A program made the position numbers and the translations under genes. This document shows, one piece after another, positions 59,821 to 64,000 of a stretch of 64,000 nucleotides of DNA (position 1 is its first letter; each line of letters starts with the position of its first letter). The stretch covers positions 3,596,001 through 3,660,000 of the forward strand of contig NZ_CP017754.1 in NCBI RefSeq assembly GCF_001854325.1, in the 5' to 3' direction. The stretch is from Cupriavidus malaysiensis. Lineage in GTDB: Bacteria; Pseudomonadota; Gammaproteobacteria; Burkholderiales; Burkholderiaceae. The notes beneath the pieces were generated by a model. The model had not been told where the DNA came from, ran no database searches, and worked only from the letters and a program-made list of their open reading frames with translations.

Positions 59821-60204
59821 ATGCCGATCGCCTTCTGGTGCGTGCTGTTGGCGGGCATCCTGCCGGTGCTGACGGTGGCCGTCGCCAAGGGCGGCGGCAA
59901 GTCCTACGACAACCACGACCCGCGCGCCTGGCTGGAGCAGCAGAGCGGGCGCGCGCGGCGCGCGGACCTGGCCCACCGCAACCACTTCGAGGCCTTCCCC
60001 TTCTTCGCCGCCGCCGTGCTGAGCGCCAGCTACCTGCACGCCAATCCGGCGCGCATCGACGAGCTCGCGCTGACCTTCATCGCCGCGCGCGTGCTCTACA
60101 CGCTGTGCTATCTCGCCGACCGCGCCACGCTGCGCACGCTGTGCTGGACCGTGGGCTTCCTGTCGGTGATCGGCATCTTCCTGCTGCCGGTCTTCGTCCG
60201 CTGA
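59821..60204 (+). CDS. MAPEG family membrane protein
   Basis: 127 aa with four predicted membrane helices. The MAPEG signature region is RADLAHRNHFEAFPFFAAAV after helix 1 (RAQRAHxNxxE-type), then helices ARVLYTLCYLADRATLRTLC and a final hydrophobic segment. Eukaryotic relatives handle glutathione and eicosanoids; the bacterial role is unknown. A GGAGGAG ribosome-binding site directly precedes ATG 59821. Gaps of 14 and 7 bp to its neighbours suggest one operon. Confidence 0.9.
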   Translation: MPIAFWCVLLAGILPVLTVAVAKGGGKSYDNHDPRAWLEQQSGRARRADLAHRNHFEAFPFFAAAVLSASYLHANPARIDELALTFIAARVLYTLCYLADRATLRTLCWTVGFLSVIGIFLLPVFVR

Positions 60205-60211
60205 GCGCGCC

Positions 60212-60928
60212 ATGGCGACCGGCCACCCCACCCGGCTGCTGCCCCGCCTGGCCGTCGCCGCGGCAACGGCCGCGCAGGGCATGCTGCCAATGCCGGTCGT
60301 GCTGGCAATGCTGGCCGGCAGCCCTGGCGCCGCGCACGCCCAGGCACGGCCCTATGCCGTGGACGGCACGCACACCACGGTCTACTTCGGCGCCACGCAT
60401 TTCGGCCGCAGCACCGTGCGCGGCCGCTTCAACCGCATCGACGGGCGCATCCTCTACGACCCCGCCAGCGGCAGCGGCTCGCTCGACGTCACCGTCGACA
60501 CCGCCTCGGTCGACAGCGGCCTGCCGCCGCTGGACGGCGTGCTGCGCTCGCCACAGTTCCTCGATGCCCAGGGCTTCCCGTACGCGCGCCTGCGCGCGCA
60601 GCGCTTCATCGTCGAACAGGGCCGGCTGGTAGCCGTCGAGGGCGAGCTCAGCCTGCACGGCGTCACGCACCCGGTGCGCCTCGAGGCCGAGCGTTTCAGC
60701 TGCGGCGAGGAAGCCGTGTTCGGGATCCGCCGCGAAGCCTGCGGCGGCGACTTCCGCCTCACCCTCTCGCGCAGCGCCTTCGGCATGACGCGCTTCCTGC
60801 CCGATGTCGGCGACATGGTAACGCTGCAGATCGCCATCGAAGCGACGCCGGCGGGGCCGGCCGAGGCGCCGGCCATGCCACCCATATCGCCCGCGTCACC
60901 CGCATCGGACAGCCAGCCGGCCCGCTAG
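60212..60928 (+). CDS. YceI family periplasmic protein
   Basis: 238 aa. The Sec signal peptide spans about 1-44 (hydrophobic VVLAMLAGSPGAAHAQ). The lipocalin-like YceI barrel follows (YAVDGTHTTVYFGATHFGRS onward), ending with SAFGMTRFLPDVGDMVTLQI. Homologues bind polyisoprenoid chains such as octaprenyl compounds. A Pro/Ala/Ser-rich tail (about 213-238) is added after the barrel. The start is ATG 60212, 7 bp after the MAPEG stop. Confidence 0.92.
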   Translation: MATGHPTRLLPRLAVAAATAAQGMLPMPVVLAMLAGSPGAAHAQARPYAVDGTHTTVYFGATHFGRSTVRGRFNRIDGRILYDPASGSGSLDVTVDTASVDSGLPPLDGVLRSPQFLDAQGFPYARLRAQRFIVEQGRLVAVEGELSLHGVTHPVRLEAERFSCGEEAVFGIRREACGGDFRLTLSRSAFGMTRFLPDVGDMVTLQIAIEATPAGPAEAPAMPPISPASPASDSQPAR

Positions 60929-61024
60929 CCGGGCTCCGCGCCGGCCCGCCGCAGGTTTCGCCGCAGGTTTCGCGTATGATGCGGCCTTTCGCATCGTCGC
61001 AGGCCACACCGCCGCAATCCGCCC

Positions 61025-61573
61025 ATGGCGCTCAAGTCCACCATCTTCAAGGCCGAGTTGTCCATCTCTGACATGGACCGCCCCTACTACGGCAGCCACG
61101 CGCTGACCATCGCCCGGCATCCGTCGGAAAACGACGCGCGCATGATGGTGCGCGTGCTCGCCTTCGCCTGCGAGGCCAGCGAGACGCTGGCCTTCACGCG
61201 CGGGCTGGACGAACCCGACGAACCGGACCTGTGGGACAAGGACCTGACCGGCGAGATCGTGCACTGGATCGACCTGGGCCAGCCGGACGAGACGCGGCTC
61301 AAGCGCGCCGCGGCGCGTGCACGCCGCGTCACGGTCTTCACCTACCAGGGCGCGAGCGCGCGCGAGTGGTGGAAGAGCATCGCCGGCAAGGCGGGCAAGC
61401 TGCGCAACGTCACCATCTACAATGTGCACGATGACGCGGTAGAGGCGCTGGCCGGCATGGCCGAGCGCGCCATGCGGCTGACGGTGACGATCCAGGACGG
61501 CGAGATCTGGGTCAGCAGCGACGACCGCAACGTGCAGCTGACGCTCGACGCGCTCCAGCGCGCCGACGCTTGA
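61025..61573 (+). CDS. yaeQ: YaeQ family protein
   Basis: 182 aa, the family's usual size. It starts [20 protein letters not shown] and contains [20 protein letters not shown] and [20 protein letters not shown], all characteristic of YaeQ. The fold is a PD-(D/E)XK nuclease variant with the acidic/Gln core ([20 protein letters not shown]). It was first described as suppressing loss of RfaH in enterobacteria; the activity is unproven. The start is ATG 61025. The FKBP gene follows 62 bp downstream. Confidence 0.93.
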   Translation: MALKSTIFKAELSISDMDRPYYGSHALTIARHPSENDARMMVRVLAFACEASETLAFTRGLDEPDEPDLWDKDLTGEIVHWIDLGQPDETRLKRAAARARRVTVFTYQGASAREWWKSIAGKAGKLRNVTIYNVHDDAVEALAGMAERAMRLTVTIQDGEIWVSSDDRNVQLTLDALQRADA

Positions 61574-61635
61574 ACCCGGCGGGACATCCGGTCCCGCCGC
61601 CGATGACGCCAACCGAGGCAATCAAGGAAACCACC

Positions 61636-61983
61636 ATGCAAACGACTCCCTCCGGCCTGCAGTTCGAAGACACCGTGATCGGCGCGGGCACCGAGGCCAC
61701 CGCCGGCAAGCACGTGACCGTGCACTACACCGGCTGGCTCTACGAGAACGGCCAGGCCGGCCGCAAGTTCGATTCGAGCAAGGACCGCAACGACCCCTTC
61801 GTCTTCCCGCTGGGCGCCGGCCACGTGATCCGCGGCTGGGACGAAGGTGTGCAGGGCATGAAGGTGGGCGGTACCCGCCGCCTGGTGATCCCGGCCGACC
61901 TGGGCTACGGCGCGCGCGGCGCGGGCGGCGTGATCCCCCCCAACGCCACGCTGCTGTTCGAAGTGGAACTGCTGTCGGTCTGA
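61636..61983 (+). CDS. FKBP-type peptidyl-prolyl isomerase
   Basis: 115 aa single FKBP domain without a signal peptide, hence cytosolic. It starts [20 protein letters not shown]. The active-site residues are in [39 protein letters not shown] and the loop [20 protein letters not shown]. It catalyses cis-trans isomerisation of prolyl bonds. ATG 61636 follows AAGGAAACC; an in-frame reading 22 codons longer overlaps yaeQ and is less likely. Confidence 0.95.
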   Translation: MQTTPSGLQFEDTVIGAGTEATAGKHVTVHYTGWLYENGQAGRKFDSSKDRNDPFVFPLGAGHVIRGWDEGVQGMKVGGTRRLVIPADLGYGARGAGGVIPPNATLLFEVELLSV

Positions 61984-62050
61984 TCCGGCACCGGCGCAGG
62001 GGTGCCGGCCAAGCGGGCCGGCCAGCCCCCGCGCCATACCGCGGCGGCGC

Positions 62051-62371
62051 TCAGAAGCTGATCGCGGCGTTGCTGACGTCGACCCGCACCTTGTCCCGGT
62101 CGAGCAGGCGCGCCGCATGACGGGCATAGTTCGCCGCCCAGGCGGCATCTTCGGTGAAGCGCGATTCGCCGGAGAACTTGGCGACGCTGAGTATCTTGTC
62201 GATCACCAGCACCTTGCCCACCGGACTGGAGGCCTGGCAATCCAGCTCCGCATACTCGCGGTCGAACCAGCGCCAGCCCGCCTCCTCGCTGAGCGCCGCC
62301 AGTTCGGCATCGCCGACCGTGAACGCGAATTCCTTGCCGTTGCCGAAAACCACCGTTAGCGTACGCGCCAT
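62051..62371 (-). CDS. Conserved hypothetical protein
   Basis: 106 aa, not recognised. It starts MARTLTVVFGNGKEFAFTVG at ATG 62371 with a CAGGAGAAC ribosome-binding site 7 bp upstream, and the codon bias matches the neighbours. It is acidic and soluble, has one Cys (C45, in YAELDCQASS), and has no signal peptide or membrane segment. A beta-rich N-terminal half and a helical Ala/Arg-rich C-terminal half (FTEDAAWAANYARHAARLLD) are apparent. It converges with the FKBP gene and diverges from chaC, so it stands alone. Confidence 0.75.
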   Translation of the reverse strand: MARTLTVVFGNGKEFAFTVGDAELAALSEEAGWRWFDREYAELDCQASSPVGKVLVIDKILSVAKFSGESRFTEDAAWAANYARHAARLLDRDKVRVDVSNAAISF

Positions 62372-62611
62372 TGCGTGTTCTCCTGGTTGAGGCCCCCATT
62401 GTACGGACAGCCGGGCCACGGCGGCCAGCCCACCGGACCCTGCCTGCCAGGCGTCGGCCTGGTTCCGGCCGGCCGGAGCCGCGCGGCCGTCCCGCTTCGC
62501 GGGCCCGAGCGTTGTCCAGGACCGACAGACGTGTGCGTCCCGGCACGATTTCCGCTGCCGCGAAGTGGTTTGGCTGCCGCATCCCGACCGCCTTTGCATT
62601 ATGCTTGCAGC

Positions 62612-63325
62612 ATGGCCATCACCCGACAGGATCTCGAAGCAGATCGGCTGCGCGCAACGCTGTGCAGCACGCCGGTGGCTGCCTCCCTGCTGCCCGAGGA
62701 AGCGCTCGAGAGTTCGCTGCACGAGACCCTGGTACGGCATCCCGATCCGGGAGCGCTGGACGGTGACGTCTGGCTGTTCGGCTACGGCTCCCTGATCTGG
62801 AACCCGATGGTGGTCCACACCGACCGCCGCGTCGCCACCGCGCATGGCTACCATCGCGGTTTCTACCTCTACTCCCGCATCAATCGCGGCACCTGGGACA
62901 ACCCCGGCCTGGTGCTGGGCCTGGACCGCGGCGGCAGCTGCCACGGCATGGTCTTCCGCATCCCGCGCCATGTGATCGAGCAGGAATTCCGCGTGCTCTG
63001 GCGCCGCGAGATGATGACCGGCGCCTATCACCCGCGCTGGCTGCGCGTGCGCATCGGCGGCGAGTTCGCCGGCCGGCCCCAGCGAGCCTTGGCCTTCGTG
63101 ATGAACCGCGCACACGAAGCCTATGCCGGACGCCTGCCCGACGAGCGCGTGGTGGACTGCCTGCGGCATGCTTGCGGCCTGTACGGCCCGGCGCGCGAAT
63201 ACCTGCAGCAGACCATGCTCGGCCTGGCCACCAACGGCGTCGGCGACCCCTACCTGGACCGGCTGTGGCGCCGCTTGCAGCACGAGGACAGCGCCGCCGG
63301 CTCGTGCGTGGCGGCAGCCGGCTGA
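62612..63325 (+). CDS. chaC: Glutathione-specific gamma-glutamylcyclotransferase (ChaC family)
   Basis: 237 aa. Cleaves glutathione to 5-oxoproline and Cys-Gly in the cytosol. The substrate loop YGSLIWNP (YGSL at 58-61) and the likely catalytic E133 in WRREMMTGAYHPRW match ChaC. RGTWDNPGLVLGLDRGGSCH is the conserved central part. The N-terminal 50 residues are a less conserved extension. The start is ATG 62612. The ankyrin-protein gene begins 14 bp after its stop. Confidence 0.93.
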   Translation: MAITRQDLEADRLRATLCSTPVAASLLPEEALESSLHETLVRHPDPGALDGDVWLFGYGSLIWNPMVVHTDRRVATAHGYHRGFYLYSRINRGTWDNPGLVLGLDRGGSCHGMVFRIPRHVIEQEFRVLWRREMMTGAYHPRWLRVRIGGEFAGRPQRALAFVMNRAHEAYAGRLPDERVVDCLRHACGLYGPAREYLQQTMLGLATNGVGDPYLDRLWRRLQHEDSAAGSCVAAAG

Positions 63326-63339
63326 GAGACGGGATCGCC

Positions 63340-64000
63340 ATGCCGCGCGCCGCCGTCCGTTCCCGCAGCCTGATGCTGGCCGAGGTCCTCGGCCTGGCCG
63401 GACTGCTGATGGGCAGCGGCCTGATCGCCAGCCCGGGCGGCTCGTCCCAGGCCGCGCGCGCGCCGGCCAGCGCGGCACCGGCCGGCTTGCACGCCGCGCC
63501 GGCGCTCAACCACCATCCCCTGCGCGGCGGCATCTCCACGCTCGACCGCAACCTGATCACGGCCTCCGCCGCGGGCGACCTCGAACTGGTGACCCGCCTG
63601 CTGACGGCTGGCGCATCGGCGCAGGCGGTGGACGAACGCGGACGCAGCGCACTGCTGGCGTCCATCTACGGCCAGCACAAGGAAGTGGCACGCGTGCTGA
63701 TCCTGGCCGGCGCCGATGTCAACCGCAAGGACGGCGAGGCCAACAGCCCTTTCCTGCAGTCGGCGTCGAGCGGACAGGCCGACCTGGTGCGGCTGGAGAT
63801 CGCCCACGGGGCCGACCTGCGCAGCACCGACCGCTATGACGGCACCGCGCTGATCGCCGCCAGTGAGCATGGCCACGTGGACGTGGTCAAGCTGCTGCTG
63901 CAGGCGGGCGTGCCGGTCGACCACGTCAACCAGCTCGGCTGGACGGCCCTGCTGGAGGCCATCATCCTGGGCGACGGCAGCCAGCGCTACGAGGACATCG
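63340..64000 (+). CDS. Ankyrin-repeat protein, 3' end cut off
   Basis: The first 220 residues are in the window. The N-terminus has a hydrophobic stretch (LMLAEVLGLAGLLMGSGLIA at about 11-30) that looks like a signal peptide or anchor, then an Ala/Pro-rich linker. Ankyrin repeats begin at about 68 (LDRNLITASAAGDLELVTRLL), continue as ERGRSALLASIYGQHKEVARVL, NSPFLQSASSGQADLVRLEI and YDGTALIAASEHGHVDVVKLL, and go on past the edge. It is probably a periplasmic or membrane-attached binding protein. The start is ATG 63340; the gene may be coupled to chaC, 14 bp upstream. Confidence 0.87.
   Translation, partial: MPRAAVRSRSLMLAEVLGLAGLLMGSGLIASPGGSSQAARAPASAAPAGLHAAPALNHHPLRGGISTLDRNLITASAAGDLELVTRLLTAGASAQAVDERGRSALLASIYGQHKEVARVLILAGADVNRKDGEANSPFLQSASSGQADLVRLEIAHGADLRSTDRYDGTALIAASEHGHVDVVKLLLQAGVPVDHVNQLGWTALLEAIILGDGSQRYEDI

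Overview
The window is a 64 kb piece of a high-GC (roughly two thirds G+C), gene-dense betaproteobacterial chromosome. The product set and gene order (rpsU-yqeY-dnaG-rpoD, xseB-ispA-dxs-folE2, many Bug-type tripartite tricarboxylate receptors, a BPSS1780-family membrane protein, DUF2782) fit Burkholderiaceae, most likely the Cupriavidus/Ralstonia group. This placement rests on gene content and order only. I see no rRNA, tRNA, CRISPR array, integrase, transposase or prophage gene. Nearly all the DNA is vertical core or soft-core chromosome.

Layout. 1-5486 (minus): a FAD oxidoreductase, then the macromolecular-synthesis cluster rpsU, gatB/yqeY, dnaG and rpoD (3' end cut off by the window). 5623-6657 (plus): tsaD, diverging from it. 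6758-10975 (minus): isoprenoid/folate cluster xseB-ispA-dxs-folE2. 11377-14554 (plus): orphan Rieske oxygenase, EamA exporter, SseA-like sulfurtransferase. 14595-21008 (minus): ZIP metal transporter, Tat-exported dienelactone hydrolase-like protein, NDH-2-like dehydrogenase with a perfect LexA-like palindrome upstream, and polA. 21013-24410 (plus): LOG-family protein, DUF2782 protein, thrB, membrane protein. 24621-27864 (minus): slipin/NfeD pair and a LysR regulator. 28070-32473 (plus): YbfB-type MFS transporter diverging from that LysR gene, class II aldolase, tautomerase, threonine aldolase, Nudix hydrolase, TusA. 32596-36385 (minus): galU, valS. 36721-39066 (plus): uvrD, followed by a 922 bp repeat-rich non-coding stretch. 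39989-42613 (minus): alaS. 42925-45860 (plus): CaiB-type CoA transferase, DUF2214 protein, Bug receptor. 45894-47657 (minus): K+/H+ antiporter. 47977-49953 (plus): tctB-tctA. 50122-52335: LysR regulator diverging from a second Bug receptor. 52660-56016 (plus): cytoplasmic gamma-glutamyltransferase-like protein, PhzF-like isomerase, PPOX-class flavoprotein. 56116-57543 (minus): CoA transferase with rearranged domain order. 57810-61983 (plus): glnS, S4 RNA-binding protein, MAPEG, YceI, YaeQ, FKBP. 62051-62371 (minus): unknown protein. 62612-64000 (plus): ChaC and the start of an ankyrin-repeat protein.

How the genes work together. Housekeeping dominates: transcription and replication initiation, tRNA modification and charging (TsaD, ValS, AlaS, GlnS), DNA repair (PolA, UvrD), isoprenoid precursors and UDP-glucose. 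Between these blocks sit small metabolic cassettes with their own LysR regulators. The two Bug receptors flank a single TctAB membrane unit, so several receptors may share one transporter.

The most useful leads are small-scale. They are a perfect CTGT-N8-ACAG palindrome ahead of the NDH-2-like gene, a ZIP transporter whose conserved start lacks any ATG/GTG/TTG, a CoA transferase whose two fold halves are in reversed order, polA and a LOG gene whose start codons are 4 bp apart, and several short-repeat clusters in intergenic DNA. I did not find a convincing new multi-gene system.
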